Source: Granulosicoccus antarcticus IMCC3135 (lineage in GTDB: Bacteria; Pseudomonadota; Gammaproteobacteria; Granulosicoccales; Granulosicoccaceae). From it: a DNA stretch of 64,000 nucleotides. Positions within the stretch are counted from its first letter, which is position 1, and every line of letters starts with the position of its first letter. Of this stretch, positions 9,359-21,045 are shown piece after piece. Where the stretch lies: assembly GCF_002215215.1 (NCBI RefSeq), contig NZ_CP018632.1:5328501-5392500 (forward strand). The letters run 5' to 3'. A program made the translations under genes and the position numbers. The notes under the pieces are model-generated. The model saw only the letters and a program-made list of their open reading frames with translations, was not told the origin of the DNA and made no database searches.

Positions 9359-11191
9359 TCATTCTTCTGCAGCTGCCTGCATGTTCCACAAATCAGCATA
9401 CAAACCGCCGCCGGTGAGGAGCTGCTCATGGGTGCCGCGTTCCACGATACGTCCGGCATCGAGCACGATGATCTGATCCGCATCGACCACGGTTGACAAG
9501 CGGTGGGCAATGACCAGTGAAGTGGCTCGTCTTGCCACCGCATTCATGCCTTCCAGAATGGCCTGTTCGCTGCGCGTGTCGAGACTGGATGTCGCCTCAT
9601 CAAAAATGATGATGGGCGGATCCTTGACCACAACCCGGGCAATCGCCATACGCTGCTTTTCACCGCCGGAGAGTTTCAGTCCGCGTTCGCCGACCACGGT
9701 CTCGTAGCCCTGTGGCAGTTCGCTGATGAAGGTATCCAGATTGGCACGTCGCGCCGCCTCGGCAACCCGCTCATCATCGGCTTCCGGATGGGCATAGGCC
9801 AGGTTATAACGAATGGTGTCGTTGAACATGACGGTATCCTGCGGTACCACACCCAGCGCGTCGCGCAAGCTGGTCTGGGTGCAATCACGTACATCCACCC
9901 CATCGATCAGCACCTGCCCCTGGTCCACGTCATAGAAACGGAACAACAAGCGCGACAGGGTGGATTTGCCCGCACCCGATGGCCCGACCACAGCCACCTT
10001 GCTACCAGGCTCCACCGTGAAGCTGATGCCTCGCAAGATAGGCCGCTCTGGCAGATAGGCAAATTCGACATCACGAAACTCGATACGAGCCTGTTTGACA
10101 ACCAGCGCCTGGGCGTCTGGCTTATCCTGAATCTCCGGCGTGCGCTCCAGCAACCGGAGCACCAGATCCATATCAGCCAGTGCGTACTGCAATCCACGAT
10201 AGACCACACCCAGCACATTCAGTGGCACGAACAATTGCAGCATCATGGCATTGATCAGCACGATGTCGCCCAGCGAGATCACATTATTGCTGACATCGCG
10301 CACCGCCAGCATCATGATCAGTGTGACACCCAGCGAGACAATGGCTGCCTGTCCGAAATTGAGCGTCGACATGGTGACCTGACTGCGAACACCCGCATTG
10401 GCCCAGTCAGTCATGTGCTCATCGTAGGCGGCAATCTCGCGCTTTTCGTTGTTGAAGTACTTGACCGTCTCGTAGTTCAACAGACTGTCCACGGCCCGGC
10501 CACTGGCCAGTGAATCCAGACGGTTCATCTCATGGCGAAACTGCATGCGCCAGCCGGAAAAGAACAATGTGAATCCGACATAGACTGCTACCGTGCCAAA
10601 CACCACGGCCGTGTACTGCCAGCCATAACCGCCCAGCAGTATGGCGGCAACCAACAGAAACTCGGCAGCCGTCGGCACGATATTGAACACCAGCAGGTTG
10701 ACGATGGAACTCAGGCTGGAAGTACCGCGAGACAGATCCTTGGCAATACTGCCGGTGCGTCGTTCCAGATGGAAGGACAGCGACAGATCATGTAACTTTG
10801 TCAGCACGCGGCTGGATAGCTGCTGCATGGCGCGATAACGCACCCGTGAAAACAGGGCATCTCGCAATTCGGTGAACAGGGAGCTGCTCATACGTAGCAG
10901 CCCATAGGCGGCCACCAGGCCCAGGCCAACCAGCAACACATTATCGCTGGCAGCCGCAGCGGCGTCATTCAAGGGCGCTGCCGCAGCGCTATTCTTGTCC
11001 AGCGTATCAATGATGCGCTTGAGCACCAACGGCACAGCCACGATCGCAAGCTTGCTGAGCATCAGAAAACCCAGCGCAACCAGCACCCGCCCGCGGTATT
11101 CCCACAGGTAGGTTGACAGCTTCTTCAGGTTCTCGATATCACGCCGGTTGCTGTGAGGCGCTTGTTCGCGGCCTCCCCCCATGCCCATCAT
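9359..11191 (-). CDS. Atm1-type ABC exporter (fused permease and ATPase)
   Basis: This 610-residue half-transporter is expected to form a homodimer in the inner membrane. Residues 20-330 hold six membrane segments and the Atm1/HMT1 hallmark NYETVKYFNNE near residue 250. The ATPase domain has Walker A GPSGAGKST, signature LSGGEKQR, Walker B IIIFDEATSSLD and the IAHRLST His loop. Atm1-type bacterial transporters export glutathione conjugates or metal-thiol complexes in heavy-metal resistance or Fe-S homeostasis; which applies here is unknown. The start overlaps the dusA stop (ATGA), so the two are translationally coupled. Confidence 0.9.
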   Translation of the reverse strand: MMGMGGGREQAPHSNRRDIENLKKLSTYLWEYRGRVLVALGFLMLSKLAIVAVPLVLKRIIDTLDKNSAAAAPLNDAAAAASDNVLLVGLGLVAAYGLLRMSSSLFTELRDALFSRVRYRAMQQLSSRVLTKLHDLSLSFHLERRTGSIAKDLSRGTSSLSSIVNLLVFNIVPTAAEFLLVAAILLGGYGWQYTAVVFGTVAVYVGFTLFFSGWRMQFRHEMNRLDSLASGRAVDSLLNYETVKYFNNEKREIAAYDEHMTDWANAGVRSQVTMSTLNFGQAAIVSLGVTLIMMLAVRDVSNNVISLGDIVLINAMMLQLFVPLNVLGVVYRGLQYALADMDLVLRLLERTPEIQDKPDAQALVVKQARIEFRDVEFAYLPERPILRGISFTVEPGSKVAVVGPSGAGKSTLSRLLFRFYDVDQGQVLIDGVDVRDCTQTSLRDALGVVPQDTVMFNDTIRYNLAYAHPEADDERVAEAARRANLDTFISELPQGYETVVGERGLKLSGGEKQRMAIARVVVKDPPIIIFDEATSSLDTRSEQAILEGMNAVARRATSLVIAHRLSTVVDADQIIVLDAGRIVERGTHEQLLTGGGLYADLWNMQAAAEE

Positions 11192-12210
11192 GCCGTACGC
11201 CTCGCATCACTGGTCACATACTCCAGCGCCTGCTCCACCAGCGCTACCGCATCGGTGGTCTTGCTGGCATGCTCACTCAAGTGACGACGCCACAGACGGG
11301 AACCAGGCACTTCCTGAAACAGGGGAATCAGATGTCGACTCAGGGAGCTCATGCGGACACCTTGATCCAGCCACTCCTGCATGTAGCGGGCATAGGCAAG
11401 GGCAACTGCGCTGAGTGTTTCCAGATCAGCAAGATGTTCATAGCCGCCAGCCAGTTCGGGAAAAATCCGCTGATCTGATTCGGCCAGCATCGCCGGACTG
11501 TAATAGGCCGCACGTCCCACCATCACACCATCGACCTGCTGCAGATGCTCCAGACTCGCATCGAGACTGTCGATACCGCCGTTGATACTGATGTGCAACT
11601 GCGGAAAGGCCTGCTTCAGGCGATAGACATATTCGTAGCGAAGCGGTGGAATGGTGCGATTCTCTTTCGGGCTGAGACCATCCAGCCAGGCCTTGCGCGC
11701 ATGGACAGTGAAATATTCACAGCCACTGGCCGCCACCTGATCGACGAAGGACTCCAGCGCTTCGTAACTATCATCCCGATCAATACCCAATCGACACTTG
11801 ACGGTCACCGGCACATCCACGGCGGCAGCCATGCCGGCCACCACATCACGCACCAATTGCGGCTCTGCCATCAGACAGGCGCCAAAACGCCCGGCCTTGA
11901 CCCGATCACTGGGGCAGCCAACGTTCATGTTGATTTCGTCGTAGCCCCATTCAGCGCCGATGGCTGCCGCCTGCGCCATCTCGGCCACATCCGATCCACC
12001 AAGCTGCAGCACCACAGGCCCTTCAGCCGCGTGCTTGCCCAGCAAATAGCTGCGATCACCGTGAATCACCGCCTTGCATGTCAGCATTTCGGTGTACAGG
12101 AGTGTGTGCCGCGTCAGCAGACGGGCAAGATACCGGTAGTGACGGTCTGTCAGCTCCATCATCGGAGCAACGACCAGTTTCCGGTGGGCTTTATCAAAGG
12201 GTTCAGGCAT
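11188..12210 (-). CDS. dusA: tRNA-dihydrouridine(20/20a) synthase DusA
   Basis: This flavoenzyme reduces uridine to dihydrouridine in the tRNA D-loop. Family landmarks are VAPMMELTDRHYRY near the N-terminus, VLQLGGSD, the catalytic-Cys segment NVGCPSDRV, FGACLM, the HARKAWLDGLSPKENR block and a phosphate-binding GVMVGRAAY. The ORF continues upstream to a TTG at 12321, but DusA proteins begin close to the VAPM segment. I therefore prefer the ATG at 12210, which gives 340 residues, normal for the family. The gene precedes and overlaps the Atm1-type exporter by 4 nt. Confidence 0.92.
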   Translation of the reverse strand: MPEPFDKAHRKLVVAPMMELTDRHYRYLARLLTRHTLLYTEMLTCKAVIHGDRSYLLGKHAAEGPVVLQLGGSDVAEMAQAAAIGAEWGYDEINMNVGCPSDRVKAGRFGACLMAEPQLVRDVVAGMAAAVDVPVTVKCRLGIDRDDSYEALESFVDQVAASGCEYFTVHARKAWLDGLSPKENRTIPPLRYEYVYRLKQAFPQLHISINGGIDSLDASLEHLQQVDGVMVGRAAYYSPAMLAESDQRIFPELAGGYEHLADLETLSAVALAYARYMQEWLDQGVRMSSLSRHLIPLFQEVPGSRLWRRHLSEHASKTTDAVALVEQALEYVTSDARRTA

Positions 12211-12479
12211 GCGTGCGGAGTCTATCGGCTGGAGGGCAGTATCGCCAGTGTGATATGCCCTGTTACGTCTGTCTTTCCCAAACGGAACATCTGTAAAGGG
12301 GTTTTTCTTAACTTTTGTCAAAGCATGCAGTATTTGGCCCGCAGTACTCTGTCCCGACAGCTGGACTCCTCATTACAAGGGTATTCGTCTGCCAGACAAC
12401 AACTATTAAAAGAGTCCTGAATTTATCAGGTTCAGCTAACAGCGATTAGCGTGATGTTCCATTCACAAGCGCAAGCTGA

Positions 12480-14388
<1,909 letters not shown>

Positions 14389-14392
<4 letters not shown>

Positions 14393-14682
14393 GCAACAAG
14401 CCACCCAAGCCGCCAGAAAACGATCCTCTGGTTACGCAAACCCGCCTGCACCGCGATCGGCGCGAACGCTGGCTGCGTGAGGGCGACCAGTCCATCGGCC
14501 GTCATCTGGCGCAGATTGGTGTACTGGGCTGGATCTACGTCGCGCCAACGCTGCTGGGCCTGTATTTCGGTCGCTGGCTTGATGAGCACTTTGCTACAGG
14601 CATCTTCTGGAGCGCAACCTTCATCGTTCTGGGGCTTTGCCTGGGTGGCTGGAGCGCCTGGAAATGGATGAACGCGCGATGA
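14389..14682 (+). CDS. atpQ: N-ATPase accessory membrane protein AtpQ
   Basis: This 97-residue protein has a charged N-terminus of about 45 residues followed by two predicted membrane helices (around residues 46-62 and 70-90). It sits in the atpQ slot of the N-ATPase operon and resembles the AtpI/ATPase gene 1 family. Its role is thought to be assembly or ion handling of the c-ring, but it is poorly characterised. It starts with GTG in the atpC stop and ends overlapping atpR. Confidence 0.85.
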
Positions 14683-14969
14683 TTGACTTATCCACATGGC
14701 CGCTGACGGCAACTCTTCCGATCTGCTTTCTGGGAGGCATGATACTGGGCTATGGCTATTTCCGAGCTTTGCAGGAGACAACCAATCTGCTGGTTAGCCA
14801 GAGGCCTTTGCCCTGGATCCTGGGACTGACTCTGATGCGCATGGGGCTGCTTGGCGCAGGCTTCTACCTTGCCGCACAGGCAGGTGCTTATGCCCTGCTG
14901 GCAGCCCTTGCCGGTGTCCTGTTGTCCAAAGCTCTGCTGCTGCGTCGCATAAACAGGAAACAACCATGA
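14679..14969 (+). CDS. atpR: N-ATPase accessory membrane protein AtpR
   Basis: This 96-residue hydrophobic protein has three predicted membrane helices and conserved arginines in the last two (the LMRMGLLGAGFYLA and LRRINRK areas). AtpR is found only in N-ATPase operons and is proposed to contact the c-ring glutamates through its arginines. The frame extends to 14637, but the ATG at 14679 gives the ATGA overlap with atpQ seen throughout this operon, so I use it. Confidence 0.85.
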   Translation: MIDLSTWPLTATLPICFLGGMILGYGYFRALQETTNLLVSQRPLPWILGLTLMRMGLLGAGFYLAAQAGAYALLAALAGVLLSKALLLRRINRKQP

Positions 14970-15694
14970 ATTCTCCGCTGTCCTCCGTTGTTCTGTTTCA
15001 TATCGGACCCGTGCCGATCTCGCAGGCGATTCTCACCACCTGGGGCATCATGCTGGTGCTGGTGTTGGGTGCCTTTGTGCTGACCCGACGGCTCGATTTG
15101 AAGCCGGATAAACGCCAGACTGTGCTTGAGCTGATCGTTGTTACGCTGGACACACAGATTCGTGAGACCAGTGGCGCTGAACCTGCGCCCTATCGCGGAT
15201 TCATAGGCACTCTGTTCCTGTTCATCCTGATCGCAAACTGGTCCTCGCTGGTACCGGGGCTGGAGCCACCAACGGCGCAACTGGAAACCGATGCGGCACT
15301 TGCCGTGCTGGTCTTTCTGTCAGTGATCTGGTTCGGCATACGTGGCGCAGGCGTGAGCGGCTATCTGAGATCTTTTGCCGCGCCCAATGCCGTCATGATT
15401 CCTTTGAACATGCTGGAAAGCGTCACCCGGACCTTCTCGATGTTCGTGCGCCTGTTTGGCAATGTCATGAGCGGGGTTTTCATCATCGGCATCGTCGCCT
15501 CGCTGGCAGGACTGCTGGTACCGATCCCGTTAATGGCGCTCGACCTGCTGACCGGTCTGGTACAGGCCTATATTTTTGCGATTCTGGCGATGGTGTTCAT
15601 CACTGCCACGGTCGAGGACGGCCAGCCCGAGCCGGCCGACACAGAACCTACCTCACCTACCTCTTTTCCAACAAAACAAGACAAGGAACCCTGA
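14966..15694 (+). CDS. atpB: N-type ATPase F0 a subunit
   Basis: This 242-residue membrane protein forms the ion half-channels next to the c-ring. The essential stator arginine is visible as R162 in the FVRLFGNVMSG motif. An IANWSSLVPGLEPPTA segment matches the family loop. About five or six hydrophobic helices are present. The Pro/Thr-rich tail after residue 215 is unusual-looking but short. It starts in the atpR stop (ATGA) and ends overlapping the atpE ATG (TGATG). Confidence 0.93.
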   Translation: MNSPLSSVVLFHIGPVPISQAILTTWGIMLVLVLGAFVLTRRLDLKPDKRQTVLELIVVTLDTQIRETSGAEPAPYRGFIGTLFLFILIANWSSLVPGLEPPTAQLETDAALAVLVFLSVIWFGIRGAGVSGYLRSFAAPNAVMIPLNMLESVTRTFSMFVRLFGNVMSGVFIIGIVASLAGLLVPIPLMALDLLTGLVQAYIFAILAMVFITATVEDGQPEPADTEPTSPTSFPTKQDKEP

Positions 15695-15939
15695 TGGACT
15701 ATCTCAGCCTGGCCAGTATTATCTGTGCCGCTTTCGCCGTATCTTTCGGCGCTATCGGACCTGCACTGGCCGAAGGTCGCGCTGTTGCCGCCGCAATGGA
15801 TGCCATTGCGCGGCAGCCAGAAGCAGCGAACACCATCTCACGAACGCTGTTTGTGGGACTTGCAATGATCGAGACGACAGCGATCTATTGCCTGGTGATC
15901 GCGCTTTTATTGCTCTTCGCCAACCCGCTACTGGCGTAG
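15694..15939 (+). CDS. atpE: N-type ATPase F0 c subunit
   Basis: This 81-residue two-helix rotor subunit has the polar-loop motif RQPEA at residues 40-44. The ion-binding Glu60 lies in ETTAIY, the form found in Na+-binding rings (E-S/T-T-x-x-Y). A second carboxylate, Glu27 in helix 1 (PALAEGRAV), occupies the position held by Gln32 in the Ilyobacter tartaricus ring when aligned from RQPE. Double-carboxylate c subunits are typical of N-ATPases. The published N-ATPase ring from Burkholderia is, as I recall, large (17 subunits) and argued to be proton-binding, so the ion cannot be assigned with confidence. Confidence 0.95.
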   Translation: MDYLSLASIICAAFAVSFGAIGPALAEGRAVAAAMDAIARQPEAANTISRTLFVGLAMIETTAIYCLVIALLLLFANPLLA

Positions 15940-15943
15940 CCCC

Positions 15944-16684
15944 ATGACAATCGATTTCTGGGGTCTCGGGCTACAGGTCGTCAATGTCCTGATCCTGATC
16001 TGGCTACTCTCGCGTGTGTTCTGGCGTCCGATCTCGACGGCCATTGCCAAGCGGCAAGAGGCTACCCACGCCATGCTCGCCACGGCACAAACAACGCAGA
16101 GCAAAGCCGACGAGACTCTATCAAGACTGCTTGAGGATCGTAACGGCATCGAGATGGAGCGCACGACATTACTAGCCAACGCCGCTACCGAGGCACAGGA
16201 AGCCTCCAAGGCAATCCTGGCCGATGCACAGAAGCGGGCGGACACGCTACTCAGTGCTGCGCAAACCTCTGTTGAGCGTAACAACGAGACTGCGCGCAAG
16301 GACAATGCTGTGCAGGCCTCGGCATTGTCAGTGGACATTGCGGCAAAGCTTCTGGGACGACTGAACAGCCCCACGCTTCACAACGCCTTTCTGGCCTCTT
16401 TGCTTGAGGCCATCGCGACCATGTCGGACTCAGAGCGCGCCTCCTTGCTCGCCGCTGATGACGATATACAAATAGTGAGTGCAGCCGCCCCGACGAGTGA
16501 GCTTAGAGACGAGATCGAAAAAGCGGTGATCACCGCCCTGGGCGGGGCTCCGTCCGGGCTGAGTTTTGTTGTCGATCCCGACCTGATCAACGGACTGGAA
16601 CTGCGTAGCAAGCATTTCGTACTGCATAACAGCTGGCAGGCGGATCTGGCGGTAGTCCTGAAGGAGATGAAGGGTGCAGCCTGA
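15944..16684 (+). CDS. atpF: N-type ATPase b subunit with delta-like C-terminal region
   Basis: At 246 residues this is much longer than a normal b subunit (about 156). It has one N-terminal membrane helix (residues 8-26) and a long Ala/Glu/Lys-rich coiled-coil stalk to about residue 125. A further globular part ends in a segment ([20 protein letters not shown]) resembling the C-terminal domain of the delta subunit. N-ATPase operons lack a separate delta gene and none is seen here, so this protein probably provides both functions. It overlaps the atpA start. Confidence 0.9.
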   Translation: MTIDFWGLGLQVVNVLILIWLLSRVFWRPISTAIAKRQEATHAMLATAQTTQSKADETLSRLLEDRNGIEMERTTLLANAATEAQEASKAILADAQKRADTLLSAAQTSVERNNETARKDNAVQASALSVDIAAKLLGRLNSPTLHNAFLASLLEAIATMSDSERASLLAADDDIQIVSAAAPTSELRDEIEKAVITALGGAPSGLSFVVDPDLINGLELRSKHFVLHNSWQADLAVVLKEMKGAA

Positions 16685-18200
16685 AACACCTGACTGGTTT
16701 GCTACCGCGCAGACGGCATTAAACAAGACGCAGCTTGGGCCAAGAGCTGAATATAAAGGCCGAGTCGAGGAAATCGGCGACGGCGTGGCGATGATCTCGG
16801 GGCTCGACAACGTTCGACTAGACGAGGTGTTGCGCTTTCAGGGCGGTCAGATCGGCTTTGCCCGCGTGCTTGATCCCGACCTGATCGGCTGTGTGCTACT
16901 GGATGCAGCCAGCGAAGTCGAGGCCGGCGATGCGGTGTTCGGCACCGGTGAGGTGGTCAATGTTCCCGTCGGTGAAGCGCTGCTCGGACGCATCATCGAC
17001 CCGCTTGGCCGCCCCCTCGATGACAAGCCGCCCATCGAGACTCAAACACACCTGCCTATCGAACGCCCTGCACCGTCGATCATCGATCGTGACCTGGTGA
17101 CCGAACCGGTACAGACCGGTATCGTGGCCATGGATACTTTATTTGCGTTGGGCCGAGGTCAGAGAGAACTGATTGTCGGTGATCATTCCACCGGCAAGAC
17201 AACGCTTGCCATCGATGCATTGATTGCACAGCGCGACAGCGACATGATCTGCATCTATGTCGCAGTGGGTCAGAAAACATCCAGCGTGCGCCGCGCCATC
17301 GATGCATTACAGGCGAAGGGGAACTTTGCACGTTGTATCGTGCTGGTGGCAGGCTCAGCCTCAGCCCCCGGACTGCAATGGATTGCACCCTATGCCGGCA
17401 TGACAATGGCTGAGTACTTCCGTGACAAGGGGCAGCACGCCTTGATCGTGATCGATGATCTGTCCAAACACGCTGCCACCCACCGCGAGATTGCGCTGCT
17501 GACCCGTCAATCGCCAGGGCGTGAAGCCTATCCCGGTGATGTCTTCTACATTCACGCACGTCTGCTGGAACGAGCGGCAAAGCTGTCGAAGGAGCTCGGC
17601 GGCGGCTCTCTGACCGCCCTGCCCATTGCCGAAACGGATTCGGGCAATCTGTCGGCCTATATACCGACCAACCTGATTTCGATTACAGATGGCCAGATCG
17701 TTCTGGATGCCGCCCTGTTCCATCAGGGACAGAAACCGGCAGTCGATGTCGGTCTGAGTGTCAGTCGTGTAGGTGGCAAGACCCAGGCACCCGCCTTGCG
17801 CGAGGCCGCCGGCACACTGCGGCTGGACTACGCACAGTTTCTGGAGCTGGAGGTTTTCACCCGTTTCGGCGGTATGCCTGAAGGTCGGGTGCGCGACCAA
17901 CTCAGGCGCGGGGAAAGAATTCGGGCAATCCTGCGTCAGTCGCAACACGCCCCCTATCGCCTCGCCGACGAGGTCGCCCTGATGCTGGCGGTGCAAAGCA
18001 GCGCTCTGGACAAGCTGCCACTTACAGCAATAACCACATTCCTGGCGAAACTGCCTACCATCCTGGACAGAGACGCAGCCCAGCTTCTGCAGACGATTAA
18101 CGAGACCGGCAAGTTGGATGCGGATGCTCGCAAGACTCTGACAGAGGTGACGACTCGCCTTGCCACATCGCTTTGCAATATGGAACCTTCAAGTCCATGA
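16674..18200 (+). CDS. atpA: N-type ATPase F1 alpha subunit
   Basis: This 508-residue non-catalytic nucleotide-binding subunit has Walker A GDHSTGKT at residues 169-176 (GDRQTGKT in ordinary alpha subunits). It also has [14 protein letters not shown], the [12 protein letters not shown] block and the [21 protein letters not shown] stretch. The start is a GTG 11 nt inside atpF. Its position after atpF, with no atpH between, is diagnostic of the N-type operon. The stop overlaps the preferred atpG start by ATGA. Confidence 0.94.
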   Translation: MQPETPDWFATAQTALNKTQLGPRAEYKGRVEEIGDGVAMISGLDNVRLDEVLRFQGGQIGFARVLDPDLIGCVLLDAASEVEAGDAVFGTGEVVNVPVGEALLGRIIDPLGRPLDDKPPIETQTHLPIERPAPSIIDRDLVTEPVQTGIVAMDTLFALGRGQRELIVGDHSTGKTTLAIDALIAQRDSDMICIYVAVGQKTSSVRRAIDALQAKGNFARCIVLVAGSASAPGLQWIAPYAGMTMAEYFRDKGQHALIVIDDLSKHAATHREIALLTRQSPGREAYPGDVFYIHARLLERAAKLSKELGGGSLTALPIAETDSGNLSAYIPTNLISITDGQIVLDAALFHQGQKPAVDVGLSVSRVGGKTQAPALREAAGTLRLDYAQFLELEVFTRFGGMPEGRVRDQLRRGERIRAILRQSQHAPYRLADEVALMLAVQSSALDKLPLTAITTFLAKLPTILDRDAAQLLQTINETGKLDADARKTLTEVTTRLATSLCNMEPSSP

Positions 18201-19048
18201 CTGAAAGACTGGCCGATATCAGTGCCCGGATCGATGGCATCCGTCAGCTCGGGGCTGTCGTCAATGCCATGAAGGGTATTGCTGCGGCTCGTGCTCACGC
18301 CGCCCGTGCCCAGCTTGCAGCCGTTGACAGCTATGCAACAACCCTTGCAACAGCGATGGCAAGCGCCCTTGGCCCTGAGGCCGCAACCGCAGCCAGAGAA
18401 CCCAGCAAGCCAGAACCGGGCAAGCTCGGCCTGCTCGTTTTCTGCGCCGAGCAGGGATTTGCCGGTGCCTTCAGCGAACGCATGCTCGACAGTATTGGTT
18501 CACAGCTCACTCCTGAAACTCTGTTCCTTATCGGCACCCGAGGTCTGACACTCGCCACAGCCCGCGGGATTGAACCGGTATGGAATGCAGCCATGCCCTC
18601 ACATACGCCGGGTCTGCCCAAACTTGCCGACGAGATAACCAAAGCCATCTACCGCCAAGTGGACATGAACAGGATCGAACGACTCGATGTCCTCTACACC
18701 GGCTGGCACTCGGGCCGGCCCAGCGTGATTCGCAAGACGCTATTTCCGATCGATCTGTCTGATCAACCTTCAAGCATTGGTGAACGGCCTCTTACACAAC
18801 TTCCCGTTGCCAGCCTGATCGATAGCCTGGGTATGGATTATTTTCACGCACTGGTTTGCAAGGCTGCTCTCCACGCGTTTTCAGCCGAGAACGAGGCGCG
18901 GATGGAAGCCATGTCCGCCGCCGGTAGCCAGATTGCCAGCGAACTGGAAACCTTTCAGGCGACATTGCGCAGAGTACGACAAGAAGCAATCACCGCAGAA
19001 ATCATCGAACTGGGCACCGGCGTTGCCTCAGCGAGCACCAAAACCTGA
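18197..19048 (+). CDS. atpG: N-type ATPase F1 gamma subunit
   Basis: This is the central rotor shaft, 283 residues from the preferred ATG at 18197, which forms an ATGA overlap with atpA; an in-frame ATG at 18173 is less likely. The N-terminal helix ([19 protein letters not shown], then MKGIAAARA) and the C-terminal helix (rich in ENEARMEAM and [14 protein letters not shown]) form the coiled coil. The middle is Rossmann-like ([18 protein letters not shown]). It is the last gene of the N-ATPase operon. The sequence is more diverged than the alpha and beta subunits, as usual for gamma. Confidence 0.92.
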   Translation: MTERLADISARIDGIRQLGAVVNAMKGIAAARAHAARAQLAAVDSYATTLATAMASALGPEAATAAREPSKPEPGKLGLLVFCAEQGFAGAFSERMLDSIGSQLTPETLFLIGTRGLTLATARGIEPVWNAAMPSHTPGLPKLADEITKAIYRQVDMNRIERLDVLYTGWHSGRPSVIRKTLFPIDLSDQPSSIGERPLTQLPVASLIDSLGMDYFHALVCKAALHAFSAENEARMEAMSAAGSQIASELETFQATLRRVRQEAITAEIIELGTGVASASTKT

Positions 19049-19116
19049 TCATCTGATCACCCGCAACGCAACATCACTATTCGGGCTTGAAGATAAACAT
19101 GCACGGATTACCGGAT

Positions 19117-19128
19117 GTACACGTGTAC
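19117..19128. promoter_or_regulatory. Palindrome upstream of the PHA synthase operon
   Basis: GTACACGTGTAC is a perfect 12-bp palindrome, itself flanked by CCGG on both sides, about 50 bp before the phaC start. It lies in the short spacer between atpG and phaC where the promoter should be. An operator role is inference. ATCAAT and ATTGAT also occur nearby as a spaced inverted pair. Confidence 0.35.
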
Positions 19129-19173
19129 CCGGGACACTGACCTAGATCAATACTGCACTGCAAAATTGATTTT

Positions 19174-21045
19174 ATGCTTATCAAACGTAATGGGACCTAC
19201 ACACTACCCATTACCGGAGAATTCAGCTTGAACCAGTCCCGCACAAATAAAAACGCACTGACACTTGTCAATGATGCCCCTCAAACCATCCAGCCTGAGC
19301 CGGTGGCCGTGGCCTCACCCCCGCCAGGGGTAGATGAGCCGACACTTCATGAATCGATAGATCGCACTGTGCGTGCCAACCTTGCCAAAGCAACTTCAGG
19401 GATCGCCCCTTCGCCGCTCGCCGAAGCCTGGATGGACTGGGTTGTGCATCTGGGCGCCTCTCCCGGCAAGCAAATGCAACTGGTGGAATCCGCTCTCAAA
19501 AAGAACCAGAAACTGTGGAGCGCAGCTCTTGGCATAAAGCCTGCCAGCGATGATCCAGACACGCCAACCGATCGTCGGTTCGCTGGCGAGGGCTGGCAGC
19601 AATATCCCTTCAATCTCTACGCACAAGCTCATCTGCAAAATTATCAGTGGTGGCAGGAAGCCACGACTGATGTTCATGGGGTTGCACCTCCTAATGAGGA
19701 TCTGATGGCGTTTGTGACCGGTCTGTTGGTCGACGCCACCTCGCCTTCCAATTTCGCCCCCACCAATGCCGACGTGGCTTCTGCAACTGTGGCACAAAAC
19801 GGTCAGAATCTTGTTCAAGGCACAAAGAACATGATCGAGGATCTGGGCCACAAGCTCGGCGCTCCACAAGAGGCGCCACCGCAGCTCTTCGAAGTCGGTC
19901 GCAATCTGGCCATTACACCGGGTAAGGTGGTCTACCGCAACGAGCTGATTGAGCTTATCCAGTACACGCCGACTACCGACACCGTGCACCCCGAACCGAT
20001 ACTGATAGTGCCGGCCTGGATCATGAAGTACTACATCCTCGACCTGTCACCGGAAAAATCACTGGTCAGCTTTCTGGTCGCACAGGGTTATACCGTATTC
20101 ATTGTCTCCTGGAAGAACCCGGGCTCCGATGATTCCAATCTTGGTATGGATGATTACCTGCGTCTGGGCGTCATGGATGCCCTGGATGCCACGCAGGCGA
20201 TTACGCAGGCGCCAAAGATCCATGCGGTTGGTTATTGTCTCGGCGGCACACTGCTGGCGATTGCGGCAGCGGCGATGGGACGCGACGGCGACGATCGTCT
20301 TGCATCGGCAAGTTTCCTGGCCGCCCAGATTGATTTCACTGAGGCCGGCCAACTCAAGCTGTTCATCAATGAAGCCGAAATCTCACTGATCGAAGACCTG
20401 ATGGCGGAAAAGGGTTTCCTGTCATCGGAACAAATGGCGGGAACCTTCGCCCTGTTGCGCGCCCGCGACCTGATCTGGGCACCCAAAATTCGAGACTATA
20501 TGCTGGGCGTACGCGGCAAGACTTTCGACCTCATGGCCTGGAATTCGGACGCGACACGGATGCCTGCGCGAATGCATTCAGAATACCTGCGCAAACTGTA
20601 TCTGAACAATGAACTGGCCGAAGGCCACTACCAGATGAACGGCCAGTCAGTCACTGTCTCGGATATCCGTGCCCCGATCTTTGCGGTAGGTACCGAGAAC
20701 GATCATGTTGCGCCCTGGCATTCGGTCTACAAGTTTCACCTGTTCGCCGATGTCGACGTGAACTTCGTTCTTACCAGCGGCGGCCACAATGCCGGCATCG
20801 TCTCCGAACCCGGTCATCGTAACCGGCACTTCCGCATGGCTAACACGCCGGCAGACGCCCCGTTTCGTAACCCCAGCGAATGGCTTGCAGATACCGACCC
20901 GGTGCAAGGTTCATGGTGGCCTGCCTTCACCGCCTGGCTTGACGAACGTTCCGGCAAACCAGCCGCCCTCCCACCAATGGGTACCTCTTCAGGGCCATAC
21001 GCCGCGCTTTGCGATGCGCCCGGCACCTATGTGATGCAAAAATAA
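19174..21045 (+). CDS. phaC: Class I poly(3-hydroxyalkanoate) synthase
   Basis: This enzyme polymerises 3-hydroxyacyl-CoA into PHA storage granules. The 623-residue protein has the class I N-terminal domain (WQQYPFNLYAQAHLQNYQ region) and an alpha/beta-hydrolase core. The lipase-like box GYCLGG carries catalytic Cys355, with Asp in GTENDHVAPW and His in GGHNAGIV. The ATG at 19174 lacks a clear ribosome-binding site. A TTG at 19228 follows GGAGA at a good distance and may be the true start. Its stop overlaps fabI (TAATG), so polymer synthesis is coupled to the acyl and acetyl-phosphate genes that follow. Confidence 0.93.
   Translation: MLIKRNGTYTLPITGEFSLNQSRTNKNALTLVNDAPQTIQPEPVAVASPPPGVDEPTLHESIDRTVRANLAKATSGIAPSPLAEAWMDWVVHLGASPGKQMQLVESALKKNQKLWSAALGIKPASDDPDTPTDRRFAGEGWQQYPFNLYAQAHLQNYQWWQEATTDVHGVAPPNEDLMAFVTGLLVDATSPSNFAPTNADVASATVAQNGQNLVQGTKNMIEDLGHKLGAPQEAPPQLFEVGRNLAITPGKVVYRNELIELIQYTPTTDTVHPEPILIVPAWIMKYYILDLSPEKSLVSFLVAQGYTVFIVSWKNPGSDDSNLGMDDYLRLGVMDALDATQAITQAPKIHAVGYCLGGTLLAIAAAAMGRDGDDRLASASFLAAQIDFTEAGQLKLFINEAEISLIEDLMAEKGFLSSEQMAGTFALLRARDLIWAPKIRDYMLGVRGKTFDLMAWNSDATRMPARMHSEYLRKLYLNNELAEGHYQMNGQSVTVSDIRAPIFAVGTENDHVAPWHSVYKFHLFADVDVNFVLTSGGHNAGIVSEPGHRNRHFRMANTPADAPFRNPSEWLADTDPVQGSWWPAFTAWLDERSGKPAALPPMGTSSGPYAALCDAPGTYVMQK

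Noticed and set aside
9788..10513. Plus-strand ORF of 241 codons
   Set aside because: It is antisense to the Atm1-type transporter, whose Walker and signature motifs are on the minus strand.
11545..12420. Plus-strand ORF of 291 codons
   Set aside because: It overlaps dusA in antisense. The dusA frame has the catalytic NVGCPSDRV motif; this one has none.
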